From JAJPKK01 sp963824905 (GTDB lineage Bacteria; Pseudomonadota; Alphaproteobacteria; Rhizobiales; Xanthobacteraceae): DNA of 64,000 nt. Shown one piece after another: positions 1 to 7,497 of this stretch. Location of the stretch: assembly GCA_963824905.1 (NCBI GenBank), contig CAWGRH010000012.1, positions 233,983-297,982 of the forward strand. Direction: 5' to 3'. The position numbers and the translations under genes were made by a program. How positions within the stretch are numbered: position 1 is the stretch's first letter; each line of letters opens with the position of its first letter. Below the pieces are notes generated by a model. The model was not told the origin of the DNA. It searched no databases and saw nothing but the letters and a program-made list of their open reading frames with translations.

Positions 1-560
1 ATGGCGCAGTCGTTCTCGCGCACCTTCGGCTGCGGCCGCGACAGCACCTGGCTGCCTTTGAAGTGATTGGCGAGCGCGATCAGCGAGCCGGCGGCGATGA
101 TCTCCATCTCCGGGCTCGCCCATGCCGCTTCCGGCCCGCAGGCTACCGGGCAGATCAAGCCCTCGCCGCGGGCGTTGGCGCCGATCGCCGCCGGCAACAC
201 GCCCGCGACCGCCGCGATCGAGCCGTCGAGGCCGAGCTCGCCCAGCACCGTGTAGCCGCCAAGCGCGTCGGGCGGGATCGCGCCGATCGCCGCCATCAGC
301 CCGAGCGCGATCGGCAGGTCGTAGTGGCTACCCTCCTTCGGCACGTCGGCGGGGGCGAGGTTGACGGTGATCCGCCGCGCCGGCAGCGCGAGCCCGGAGG
401 CGACCAGCGCTGCCCGGACCCGCTCGCGGGCTTCCGATACCGCCTTGTCCGGCAGGCCCACCACGTTGAAGGCGGGAATGCCGGGCGCGACCTGGACCTG
501 AACGTCGACGGCGCGGGCCTCGATGCCTTCGAACGCGACGGTTGATACACGCTGGACCAT
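1..560 (-). CDS. comM: ComM/YifB family Mg-chelatase-like AAA ATPase (N-terminal part)
   Basis: The gene runs off the left edge, so only the first 186 codons are visible from the ATG at 560. The N-terminus begins MVQRVSTVAFEGIEARAVDV and continues with PAFNVVGLPDKAVSEARERV and then a NLAPADVPKEGSHYDLPIAL stretch. This is the hallmark ChlI-type (Lon-protease-like) N-terminal domain of ComM. In this family that domain precedes an AAA+ Mg-chelatase module, which lies outside the window. ComM is a hexameric helicase that promotes branch migration during natural transformation. That role is family knowledge and not seen here. The gene sits close to gshB, a neighbourhood often seen in Rhizobiales. 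Confidence 0.9.
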   Translation of the reverse strand, partial: MVQRVSTVAFEGIEARAVDVQVQVAPGIPAFNVVGLPDKAVSEARERVRAALVASGLALPARRITVNLAPADVPKEGSHYDLPIALGLMAAIGAIPPDALGGYTVLGELGLDGSIAAVAGVLPAAIGANARGEGLICPVACGPEAAWASPEMEIIAAGSLIALANHFKGSQVLSRPQPKVRENDCA

Positions 561-731
561 GAGTGCCCCTGGATGCGCAGCACCGTAGCGCAACGCATGG
601 TGGCGAGCAAGAACATTTGCAGAACAGACGCAGGTGGGCGCCGAAATGTCCAAACCGCAAATCGTTCACTGCCTCGGTCGGGGCGACGCGCGGCCACGCG
701 TGGTAGGCTTCGCCCATCCGGAGGAGTGCCA

Positions 732-962
732 ATGACCGATTCCAGCGCCAAAGCGGTGGGGATGGGCGTCGCCGGCGGCGCGCTCGCCTCGGCGCTCATC
801 GATCTCCTCGTCGCCAAGGGGATCATCGATGACGACGAGGCCCGCGGCGTGCTCGAGGACGCCCTGACCCGCGCCGCCATGCATACCGGCACTTGGGAAG
901 GCCACGAGGCCTGCCTCTTCATCGGCGCCTTGCTGGAGGCGAAGTCTCCCGCGACCGGGTAA
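732..962 (+). CDS. Small hypothetical protein (76 aa)
   Basis: An ATG at 732 follows a GGAGG at 719-723 with good spacing, which decides this start over the longer upstream frame. The protein has a glycine/alanine-rich hydrophobic N-terminal third (GMGVAGGALASALIDLLVA) and then an acidic and polar part with a DDDEARGVLEDAL segment. The first part could be an amphipathic or membrane-associated helix. I do not recognise the family. It lies 11 bases before another small gene on the same strand, so the two may be co-transcribed. Confidence 0.6.
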   Translation: MTDSSAKAVGMGVAGGALASALIDLLVAKGIIDDDEARGVLEDALTRAAMHTGTWEGHEACLFIGALLEAKSPATG

Positions 963-973
963 CAGAGGAAGCC

Positions 974-1210
974 ATGGGCGCAATCAATTTCAACGACGGC
1001 CCGCCCTACGATCGGTTGGACATTGCGTCAGCGCAGGCCACGGCCACATCGGACGGCGTCGAGATCGCCCTGACGGCTTATGTGTTCGGGCAGCCGGCGG
1101 CGACGGTCCCGTTCGCGATCCTGCTCGACCCGAGTGTGGCTCGCGCGCTCGCCGTCCAGCTCGGCGCCGCCGCGGAGACGGCACTGCGCAGGCTCGAAGG
1201 CGGGGGGTGA
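974..1210 (+). CDS. Small hypothetical protein (78 aa)
   Basis: The ATG at 974 follows an AGAGGAAG at about 964-971. The product is soluble-looking, with a DIASAQATATSDGVEIAL segment and an FAILLDPSVARALAVQL segment. A beta-rich first half and a C-terminal helix are likely. It has no signal peptide or membrane span. The pattern is reminiscent of small phage- or stress-related proteins in Rhizobiales, but I do not recognise a family. It is adjacent to the preceding 76-residue protein. Confidence 0.55.
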   Translation: MGAINFNDGPPYDRLDIASAQATATSDGVEIALTAYVFGQPAATVPFAILLDPSVARALAVQLGAAAETALRRLEGGG

Positions 1211-1369
1211 TATTTTCGATCGCGGACTCTGGCCCTGGGCAAAAGTCTTGCGATTTCGAGCACTGGCCGGAGTTCCATTCAGTGGCCGGAATTGGATCCC
1301 GTAGTGGCTGGATTCGGCCTGCAACGATTTCTATATAAAGAATGCGATGTACAATTGGGGAGATGGATG

Positions 1370-1591
1370 ATGGCTTTTTCGCTCTCTAGCGCGAGCATCG
1401 ATCTGGTCGGCAAATCGGCCACGATCGTAGCGACCGAAGCAAACATTGTAGGCGTGGGCGACTACGTTCTCCGCATCCAATTTCCGTTCGAAGCGCGCAA
1501 CAACCAAGACGATCTATCAACGGCTGTTGCCGAGGCAAAAGCTGCCCTTCAAAAGGCGATCAATGAGCTGAAGCCGCCCGAGAGACGGTAA
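1370..1591 (+). CDS. Small hypothetical protein (73 aa)
   Basis: Two tandem ATGs (1367 and 1370) follow a GGGGAG at 1357-1362. The second has the better spacing and is used here. The protein starts MAFSLSSASIDLVGKSATIV, contains a VLRIQFPFEARNN segment and ends in a charged helix (VAEAKAALQKAINELKPPE). No signal peptide or membrane span is visible, and the family is not recognised. Local base composition upstream is more AT-rich than the neighbours, with TATATAA near 1332, so it may have its own promoter. Confidence 0.5.
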   Translation: MAFSLSSASIDLVGKSATIVATEANIVGVGDYVLRIQFPFEARNNQDDLSTAVAEAKAALQKAINELKPPERR

Positions 1592-1703
1592 GTGGCCGCG
1601 ATTCCAAGTACTGGCGCGGCCAGCATCCGATTCGCATGAGAACATTTGCAGAACGTTCCGACTCAGGGTAACCATTCGTTAACCCTTCACGAAAGGTTCT
1701 GCC

Positions 1704-1877
1704 ATGTACGACCTCAAGGCTGTGGAGCTTGAATTGCACAACGCCCGTCAGGCGCGCATCGCGGCCGAGCTCGCGTGTAGCGATGTCGAGGAGCTCGCCG
1801 CGGCGATCCGCCAGTCGCACATCCTTTGGACGCAGCAGGAGGCGGCGCGGCGTTCCGATGGGCGTCGCCTGCACTGA
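1704..1877 (+). CDS. Small hypothetical protein (57 aa)
   Basis: This short frame runs from the ATG at 1704 to a TGA at 1875-1877. A weak GAAAGG lies at 1691-1696. The product is highly helical and charged (LKAVELELHNARQARIAAEL) and could form a coiled coil. Its stop codon lies inside the first copy of an 11-base tandem repeat, so repeat-number change would alter the C-terminus. No family is recognised. It converges on gshB. Confidence 0.45.
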   Translation: MYDLKAVELELHNARQARIAAELACSDVEELAAAIRQSHILWTQQEAARRSDGRRLH

Positions 1878-1899
1878 GCCTGCACTGAGCCTGCACTGA
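1867..1899. repeat. Three perfect 11-bp tandem repeats
   Basis: The unit GCCTGCACTGA occurs three times in a row, at 1867-1877, 1878-1888 and 1889-1899. The first copy supplies the stop codon of the 57-residue gene. The unit length is not a multiple of three, so copy-number change could shift the reading frame at the end of that gene. Confidence 0.9.
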
Positions 1900-1936
1900 A
1901 AGAAAGTTAGGAAAAGGCGCCGCGTCGCGCCGGCCG

Positions 1937-2890
1937 TCACGCCCCGACCTTGGCGGCGATGCGGTCCCAGATCATCGCCGCAATGTCCGGTCCGCCGAGG
2001 CGCCGGATGATCCTGATGCCGGTCGGCGAGGTGACGTTGATCTCGGTGAGATAGCCGTCGATCACGTCGATCCCGGTGAACAGCAGACCGCGGTCGCGCA
2101 GCTCGGGGCCGAGGCGCTCGCAGATGGCGCGCTCCCGCGGCGTGAGGTCGGTCGACGCGGCGACGCCGCCGCGCACCATGTTGGAGCGCAGATCGTCCTC
2201 CTGCGGCACCCGGTTGACCGCGCCGGCGAACTCGCCGTCGATCAGGATGATCCGCTTGTCGCCCTTGGCGACTTCGGGGAGATATTTCTGCACCACCCAG
2301 GGCTCGCGGAACGTCGCGGCGAACAGGTCGTAGAGCGAGCCGAAGTTCACGTCATGCGCGGTGATCGCGAACACCGCCGCGCCGCCATGGCCATAGAGCG
2401 GCTTCATCACGATGTCGCCGTGGGTCGCGCGGAACGCCTTGATCTCGGCGAGGTCGCGGCTAATCAGCGTCGGCGGCATCAGGTCGGGAAACAGCGTGAC
2501 GAATACTTTTTCCGGCGCGTTGCGCACGCTTGCGGGATCGTTGACGACGAGCGTCTTCGGCGCCAGCCGTTCGAGGAGATGCGTCGCGGTGATATAACCT
2601 AAATCGAACGGCGGGTCCTGGCGCATCAGGATCACGTCGAACGACGCGAGCGGGGCACGCCGCTCCTCGCCGAGCGTGAAATGCTCGCCCTCGACGTCGC
2701 GCACGGCAAGCGGCGCCACGGTGGCGAACACCTCGCCGTCGACGAGCGCCATGCGGTCGGGCGTATAGTAGGAAAGGGCGTGCCCGCGAGCCTGGGCCTC
2801 CAGAAGCAAGGCGAAGGTAGAATCGCCGCGAATGTTGATCCGCGCGATCGGGTCCATCTGCACGGCGACGTCGAGCTTTTTGTGGGTCAT
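1937..2890 (-). CDS. gshB: Glutathione synthetase
   Basis: The 317-residue product has the usual length for bacterial GshB, which makes glutathione from gamma-glutamylcysteine, glycine and ATP in the cytoplasm. The N-terminal part starts with VAVQMDPIARINIRGDSTFA and includes ILMRQDPPFDLGYI, characteristic of the GshB N-terminal domain. The ATP-grasp part follows, with VMKPLYGHGGAAVF (P-loop-like glycine-rich lid) and the C-terminal GLLFTGIDVIDGYLTEINVT carrying the metal-binding Glu-x-Asn. It is downstream of yraN and rsmI on the same strand, a common alphaproteobacterial order. Confidence 0.96.
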   Translation of the reverse strand: MTHKKLDVAVQMDPIARINIRGDSTFALLLEAQARGHALSYYTPDRMALVDGEVFATVAPLAVRDVEGEHFTLGEERRAPLASFDVILMRQDPPFDLGYITATHLLERLAPKTLVVNDPASVRNAPEKVFVTLFPDLMPPTLISRDLAEIKAFRATHGDIVMKPLYGHGGAAVFAITAHDVNFGSLYDLFAATFREPWVVQKYLPEVAKGDKRIILIDGEFAGAVNRVPQEDDLRSNMVRGGVAASTDLTPRERAICERLGPELRDRGLLFTGIDVIDGYLTEINVTSPTGIRIIRRLGGPDIAAMIWDRIAAKVGA

Positions 2891-2997
2891 GCCTGCGTTT
2901 CGTTCGCTGAGCCAAAGGCGCGTGGCGGTGGAGTAGCGCGGGCACGGGCGTTCGTAAACCCGGTCCGCGCAGCCGCTGCCTCACTCTTGCGGCTCAT

Positions 2998-3405
2998 TCA
3001 CAGCGACGCGTCGAACGCGGCCGCAAGATGCACCGGCAGGCGGCGCGGCACGACCAGCACCACGTCGAAACGCATGGCGCTCATGGCGTCGTCCGGATGG
3101 CCCGCGAGCCAGAACTCGGCGGCGGCGATGATGCGCTGCTGCTGGCGCCGGCCGATCGATTCCGCCGCATCGGCGAGCTTCTCGCGCGCCTTGACCTCGA
3201 TGAACACCAGCACGCCGCGCCGCCGCGCCACGATGTCGATCTCGCCGACCGGCGTCTTGAAGCGCCGCGCGAGGATTCGATAGCCCTTTGCGATGAGGTA
3301 GGCCGCCGCGCGGCTCTCCGCCGAGAGACCGAAGCGGAACGCGAGGCGCCGCTCGGGATCGGGTGCGGCGCGCGCCGTCTCGCTTGGCGACTCACGCTTC
3401 GCCAT
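2998..3405 (-). CDS. YraN family (UPF0102) nuclease-like protein
   Basis: The ATG at 3405 gives a 135-residue protein that overlaps the end of rsmI by 14 bases, which indicates translational coupling. The core RRFKTPVGEIDIVARRRGVL followed by VFIEVKAR is the UPF0102 signature. It has the Glu-Asp-Glu-x-Lys layout of the restriction-endonuclease-like fold (GEIDIV, then EVK). The family resembles Holliday-junction resolvases, but its biological role is not settled. The rsmI-yraN adjacency is conserved across Proteobacteria. Confidence 0.9.
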   Translation of the reverse strand: MAKRESPSETARAAPDPERRLAFRFGLSAESRAAAYLIAKGYRILARRFKTPVGEIDIVARRRGVLVFIEVKAREKLADAAESIGRRQQQRIIAAAEFWLAGHPDDAMSAMRFDVVLVVPRRLPVHLAAAFDASL

Positions 3406-4312
3406 CGCCCGGCCCTTGCGCGAGCGACAGCGCGCGCTGATAGACGAGCCGGCGCTTGTGCCCGGTTGCCGCGACCACCGCTTCCACCGCGTCCTTGAGC
3501 GAGGCGGTGGCGAGCGCGCGGCGTATGAGGTCGTCGAGCGCGTCGGTGGCGACAGGCGGTGCGGCGGGCGGTGGCCCGACCACCACGACGAATTCGCCGC
3601 GTGTCTCGGCGCCTTCGTCATACGCGCGGGCGAGCGCCGCGAGATCGCCGCGGCGGACCTCCTCGTGCAACTTGGTGAGCTCGCGGCACACCGCGGCGTC
3701 GCGCGTGCCCAGCACGGCCGCGAGATCGTGGAGCGTCGCGGCGATGCGTGGGCCGGTCTCGAAGAACACCAGCGTCGCCGGCACCTCGGCGAGCTCGGCG
3801 ATCGAGTTGCGCCGCGCCTGCTCGCGGGAGGGGAGGAAACCCTCGAACAGGAAGCGGTCGGTCGGTAGCCCGGCGCTTGCCACCGCGGCCATCACCGCGG
3901 AGGCGCCGGGGACGGCGGTCACGGTGAAACCGGATTCCCGGGCCTCGCGGACGAGCTTGTAGCCGGGGTCGGAGATGAGCGGCGTCCCGGCGTCGGAGAC
4001 GAGCGCGACCGCTTGCCCCTCTGCGAGCCGCGCCAACAGCTTCGGCCGTGCCGTCTCGGCATTGTGGTCGTGATAGGCGACGAGCTGCGTCGTCACGCCG
4101 TAACGGTCGGCCAGCTTGCGGGTGACGCGGGTATCCTCGCAGGCGATGAGATCGACCCCGGCGAGAATTTCGAGCCCCCGCAGGGTCATATCGCCGAGAT
4201 TGCCGATCGGCGTTGCGACAAGATACAATCCGGGGTCGGCCTGTGGCGCCTCGATCTCCTGGGCGAACAGGCGGTAACGTCGTGTGAGGCCTGCCGTCGG
4301 GCCGGTTGTCAT
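3392..4312 (-). CDS. rsmI: 16S rRNA (cytidine(1402)-2'-O)-methyltransferase
   Basis: The product is a tetrapyrrole-methylase-fold SAM enzyme that 2'-O-methylates C1402 of 16S rRNA. Key motifs are LYLVATPIGNLGDMTLRGLE near the N-terminus, IACEDTRVTRKL, VALVSDAGTPLISDPG, VPGASAVMAA and FLFEGFLPS. All are typical of RsmI. An ATG at 4312 gives 306 residues. The open frame extends to a TTG at 4345, but that start would have no better ribosome site, so 4312 is preferred. It is divergent from the LpoA-like lipoprotein gene, the same arrangement as in enterobacteria. Confidence 0.95.
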   Translation of the reverse strand: MTTGPTAGLTRRYRLFAQEIEAPQADPGLYLVATPIGNLGDMTLRGLEILAGVDLIACEDTRVTRKLADRYGVTTQLVAYHDHNAETARPKLLARLAEGQAVALVSDAGTPLISDPGYKLVREARESGFTVTAVPGASAVMAAVASAGLPTDRFLFEGFLPSREQARRNSIAELAEVPATLVFFETGPRIAATLHDLAAVLGTRDAAVCRELTKLHEEVRRGDLAALARAYDEGAETRGEFVVVVGPPPAAPPVATDALDDLIRRALATASLKDAVEAVVAATGHKRRLVYQRALSLAQGPGDGEA

Positions 4313-4425
4313 GGGGTCGGGGTCGCTATCGAAATGGGATTTCAATCACATTGGCCGTTGTTTGCCGCGCTTACGGGGCATTCGTTAAGCCGATTTGCCG
4401 ACAATACGCCCGAATGCCACACTGT

Positions 4426-4431
4426 TATAAT
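4426..4431 (+). promoter_or_regulatory. Probable sigma-70 -10 box of the LpoA-like gene
   Basis: A perfect TATAAT lies at 4426-4431 in an AT-richer island of the divergent rsmI/lpoA-like intergenic region. No strong -35 is present at 17-bp spacing. Transcription from here would start just downstream of the ATG at 4431, which argues that translation begins at the later ATG (4467), preceded by GAGGAGG at 4453-4459. Confidence 0.5.
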
Positions 4432-4466
4432 TGCGTTTTGCCAAAAGGCTCCGAGGAGGCCCGCTG

Positions 4467-5750
4467 ATGCCTAGCCACCAGGGCGGTGCGGTTCGACACG
4501 CCCTCGTGTCTTCGATGCGGGCGGCTTGGATGCGGGCGGCCGCGCTCGCGCTTGCGTGCACGCTTGCCGGTTGTGGCGGCGGGGCGAACCTGTTCGGCGG
4601 CGGGTCGCCGATCGTCGAAGGCCCGGCGCCGACGGCGGCGCCTACCACCGCGGTCACCTCGGCCCCTCTCGGCAACACCCCTGGCGGCGCCACCGGTGCC
4701 ATCGGTGCCACCGGCGGGGTGAAGGTCGGCGTAATCCTGCCGCTCTCGGCTGGCGGCAATGCCGGTATCGCCGGCCAGTCGATGCGCAATGCCGCCGAGA
4801 TGGCGCTCGCCGAGTTCAGCGGCGCCAACATCCAGCTCGTGGTCAAGGACGACGGTGGCACCGCACCAGGCGCTCAGCAGGCGGCGACGCAGGCGATCGA
4901 TGAAGGCGCCGAGATCCTCCTGGGGCCGCTGTTCGCGCATTCGGTGACGAGCGCCAAGCAGGTCGCCCGCTCGCGCGGCGTGCCGATGATCTCGTTCTCG
5001 ACCGACAGCAACGTCGCATCGTCGGGCACCTATCTCCTGAGCTTCCTGCCCGAGAGCGACGTCGACCGCGTCATCGGCTACGCCATTTCCCAGAACAAGA
5101 AGTCCTTCGTCGCGCTGTTTCCCTCGAACGCCTATGGCGGCGTCGTCGAGGCCGAGTTCAACCAGGTGGTGGCGAAGCGCGGCGGCCGCGTCGTGCTCGT
5201 CGAGCACTACAGCGAGGATCGCAAAACGCTCGGCGAGATGGTCAAGCAGGTCGCGCAGGCCGCGGGAAGGGGCGATGCCCTGTTCATTCCCGATAGCGGG
5301 GACGGCGTCGGCGACATCATCCACGCGCTCGCCACCGGCGGCGTCAACCTGAAGCAGTTCACCGTGCTGGGCACCGGACTGTGGGCCGACGACCAGCGCA
5401 TCACCGCGAACAACATGCTGGACGGTGCCTGGTTCGCGGCGCCGGAGACGACCGGCTACAAGAGCTTCGCCGAGCGCTACCGCGCGCGCTACCATCAGGA
5501 TCCGGTGCGGCAGGCGACGCTTGCCTACGATGCCGTCGCGCTCGTCGCGGCGCTCGTGAAGACCCAGGGGCAGCAGCGCTTCTCGAGCGACGTGCTCACC
5601 AATCCGTCGGGCTTCACCGGGATCGACGGCGTGTTCCGCTTCCGCGGCGACGGCTCCAACCAGCGCGGCCTCGCGGTGATGAAGGTGACGCAGTCCGGGG
5701 CCCAGGTGGTCTCGGCCGCGCCGCACAGCTTCAACGGTTCCGGGATCTAG
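4467..5750 (+). CDS. Penicillin-binding protein activator (LpoA-like lipoprotein, periplasmic-binding fold)
   Basis: The protein is 427 residues from the ATG at 4467, chosen for its GAGGAGG site. It carries a hydrophobic signal (RAAALALACTLAGCGGG) with a lipobox LAGC, so it should be an outer-membrane-anchored lipoprotein. After a Pro/Thr/Ala-rich linker comes a type I periplasmic-binding fold: VKVGVILPLSAGGNAGIAGQ, ILLGPLFAHSVTSAKQVA and the ABC-transporter-like VLGTGLWADD. In gammaproteobacteria LpoA stimulates PBP1A. In Rhizobiales this family is annotated penicillin-binding protein activator. The position divergent to rsmI-yraN supports that assignment over an amino-acid-uptake receptor. 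Confidence 0.85.
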   Translation: MPSHQGGAVRHALVSSMRAAWMRAAALALACTLAGCGGGANLFGGGSPIVEGPAPTAAPTTAVTSAPLGNTPGGATGAIGATGGVKVGVILPLSAGGNAGIAGQSMRNAAEMALAEFSGANIQLVVKDDGGTAPGAQQAATQAIDEGAEILLGPLFAHSVTSAKQVARSRGVPMISFSTDSNVASSGTYLLSFLPESDVDRVIGYAISQNKKSFVALFPSNAYGGVVEAEFNQVVAKRGGRVVLVEHYSEDRKTLGEMVKQVAQAAGRGDALFIPDSGDGVGDIIHALATGGVNLKQFTVLGTGLWADDQRITANNMLDGAWFAAPETTGYKSFAERYRARYHQDPVRQATLAYDAVALVAALVKTQGQQRFSSDVLTNPSGFTGIDGVFRFRGDGSNQRGLAVMKVTQSGAQVVSAAPHSFNGSGI

Positions 5751-5867
5751 TGGCCGACGCCGGACGGCGCGGCGCGCCGCGGTGTGGTGCAGCCGCTTTG
5801 AACGTATTCATGCGACCGGCGTTGAAGCCGCGCCCACAGTGAAGCCGGTGATGACGAGGCCGGTGCG

Positions 5868-6704
5868 ATGAAGACGATCCTTATTCCGACCGAAGATCAC
5901 GAGGCGATGCCCGCCGTCCTCGAGGCGGCGCGTCTGATCGGGGAGCGCTTCGGCAGCTATATGGAGGGCTTCGCGGTCCATCCCGCACCTGCCGATTTCG
6001 TCGCCGTCGATCCCGTGAGCAGCCTCACCATCGCCAGCACCCATGACGATGACGAGCAGGTCGAGCGCGGTGCGGAGCAACTCTTCGAAAACTTCATGCG
6101 CACGCACGGCGTGCCGGACGCCAAACCCGGCCCCGCCGTCTATTCGCATCGCTGGGTCCGCAGCGGTGCGCTCGGCGATGCTTTCATCGGCGGCCATGGG
6201 CGCCTGTTCGATCTGATCGCGCTCGGGCGCCCGGGCCGCGAACCGCACGATCCGCGCATGCCGCCGCTCGAAGCGGCGTTGTTCGAAAGCGGCCGGCCGG
6301 CGCTGATCACACCGTCAACGGTGCCAAAAGTGATCGGCCGCAACGTGCTCATCGCCTGGAACGGCAGCACGGAGCAGACCCGCACCACCGCCTTCGCGCT
6401 GCCGCTGCTGCACATGGCGGAGACGGTGACGCTGCTTTCCGTCGAGGGCGGCATGACGCCGGGGCCGACGGGCGAAGAGTTCGCGCACTACCTGCGCCTC
6501 AACGGGATCGTGGTCGCCGCCGTGACCGTCGGGTTGGGCAAGCGCACCACCGGCGAGGTGATCCTCGACTATGCCAAAACTCAGGGCTGCGATCTCCTGG
6601 TCAAGGGCGCCTATACCCAGAGCCGCCTGCGCCAGATGGTGTTCGGCGGTGCGACGCGGCACATCCTGGCGAACGCGGCGTTGCCGGTCCTGATGGCGCA
6701 CTGA
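5868..6704 (+). CDS. Universal stress protein, tandem UspA type
   Basis: The 278-residue length and the two-part layout fit a double UspA protein. The N-terminal half starts MKTILIPTEDHEAMPAVLEA and is degenerate. The C-terminal half contains NVLIAWNGSTEQTRTTAFAL and ends with LVKGAYTQSRLRQMVFGGAT. The G-x2-G-x9-G(S/T)-type nucleotide-binding pattern is recognisable as KGAYTQSRLRQMVFGGATRH. The role is probably stress survival. Nothing in the neighbourhood narrows it, and it follows the LpoA-like gene after 117 bases. Confidence 0.88.
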   Translation: MKTILIPTEDHEAMPAVLEAARLIGERFGSYMEGFAVHPAPADFVAVDPVSSLTIASTHDDDEQVERGAEQLFENFMRTHGVPDAKPGPAVYSHRWVRSGALGDAFIGGHGRLFDLIALGRPGREPHDPRMPPLEAALFESGRPALITPSTVPKVIGRNVLIAWNGSTEQTRTTAFALPLLHMAETVTLLSVEGGMTPGPTGEEFAHYLRLNGIVVAAVTVGLGKRTTGEVILDYAKTQGCDLLVKGAYTQSRLRQMVFGGATRHILANAALPVLMAH

Positions 6705-6847
6705 CAGGATGTCGGCTCCGATCTGCAAGCATTGTGCGCTTTGGACGTCCCGATCAACACGGATTGAGCCCGCGGCGGCCGGAAAAGTCAGCGGGGCGCA
6801 TTCTTGTGTGTAAGGGAGTTGGTGGCGCTACCCGCAAGCAAGCGGCG

Positions 6848-7222
6848 TCAACTACCCTCCATGACGAAAGCGTTGAGCTTATTCCCGTCGGGATCACGGA
6901 AATACCCGGCATAGAAGCCAGGAAAACGCTCGCCCGGCGCCCCTTCATCGGTGCCCCCATGAGCGAGCGCGATTGCATGCAGCCGATCGACTTGCGCTCT
7001 ATTTTTTGCCCCCAATGCGACCATCACCCCGTTTCCGACTGTTGCCGCCTTACCGTCAAAGGGTGTCGTGAGACCAATACCGGCGCCTCCACCTGGTGTG
7101 CCCCAAGCGATGAATTGCTCATTCTCCATCATTCGGCCGACGCCCAACTCGGCTGCAACAGCGTCGTAAAAAGCAGCACCGCGGACGCGATCATTCGTGC
7201 CGAGCGTAACGTAGCCAATCAT
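6848..7222 (-). CDS. VOC (glyoxalase/bleomycin-resistance fold) family protein
   Basis: This 124-residue protein begins MIGYVTLGTNDRVRGAAFYD, the usual first beta-alpha unit of vicinal-oxygen-chelate proteins. It ends with FPGFYAGYFRDPDGNKLNAF, where the DPDGN turn and following residues are typical of glyoxalase-fold members. Many of these proteins bind a divalent metal, but the substrate cannot be predicted. It is a single gene flanked by about 143 and 275 bases without other genes. Confidence 0.85.
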   Translation of the reverse strand: MIGYVTLGTNDRVRGAAFYDAVAAELGVGRMMENEQFIAWGTPGGGAGIGLTTPFDGKAATVGNGVMVALGAKNRAQVDRLHAIALAHGGTDEGAPGERFPGFYAGYFRDPDGNKLNAFVMEGS

Positions 7223-7497
7223 GATCTCTCCTTAGACTTTCTGTTTGTACGGCCGATCACCAGCATGCCGGCACTGAAGAACAAAAGAAGAACTAAGTCA
7301 ACAGGCGGCCGTTCGACCGCGATCCCATGTATGATCACATCGCAACCGCGCTCCGGTTCTGACCGTTGCATCTCCACCTTCGGGCTCGGCATCCCCGCCG
7401 CGCCGCCTTACGCCCAAATCGAGAGTGGTTAATCTGCGGGGAAAAGCCAACAAATCGGCAGAAATATGAGTAAAATCAATATGATCAACAGGATGCC

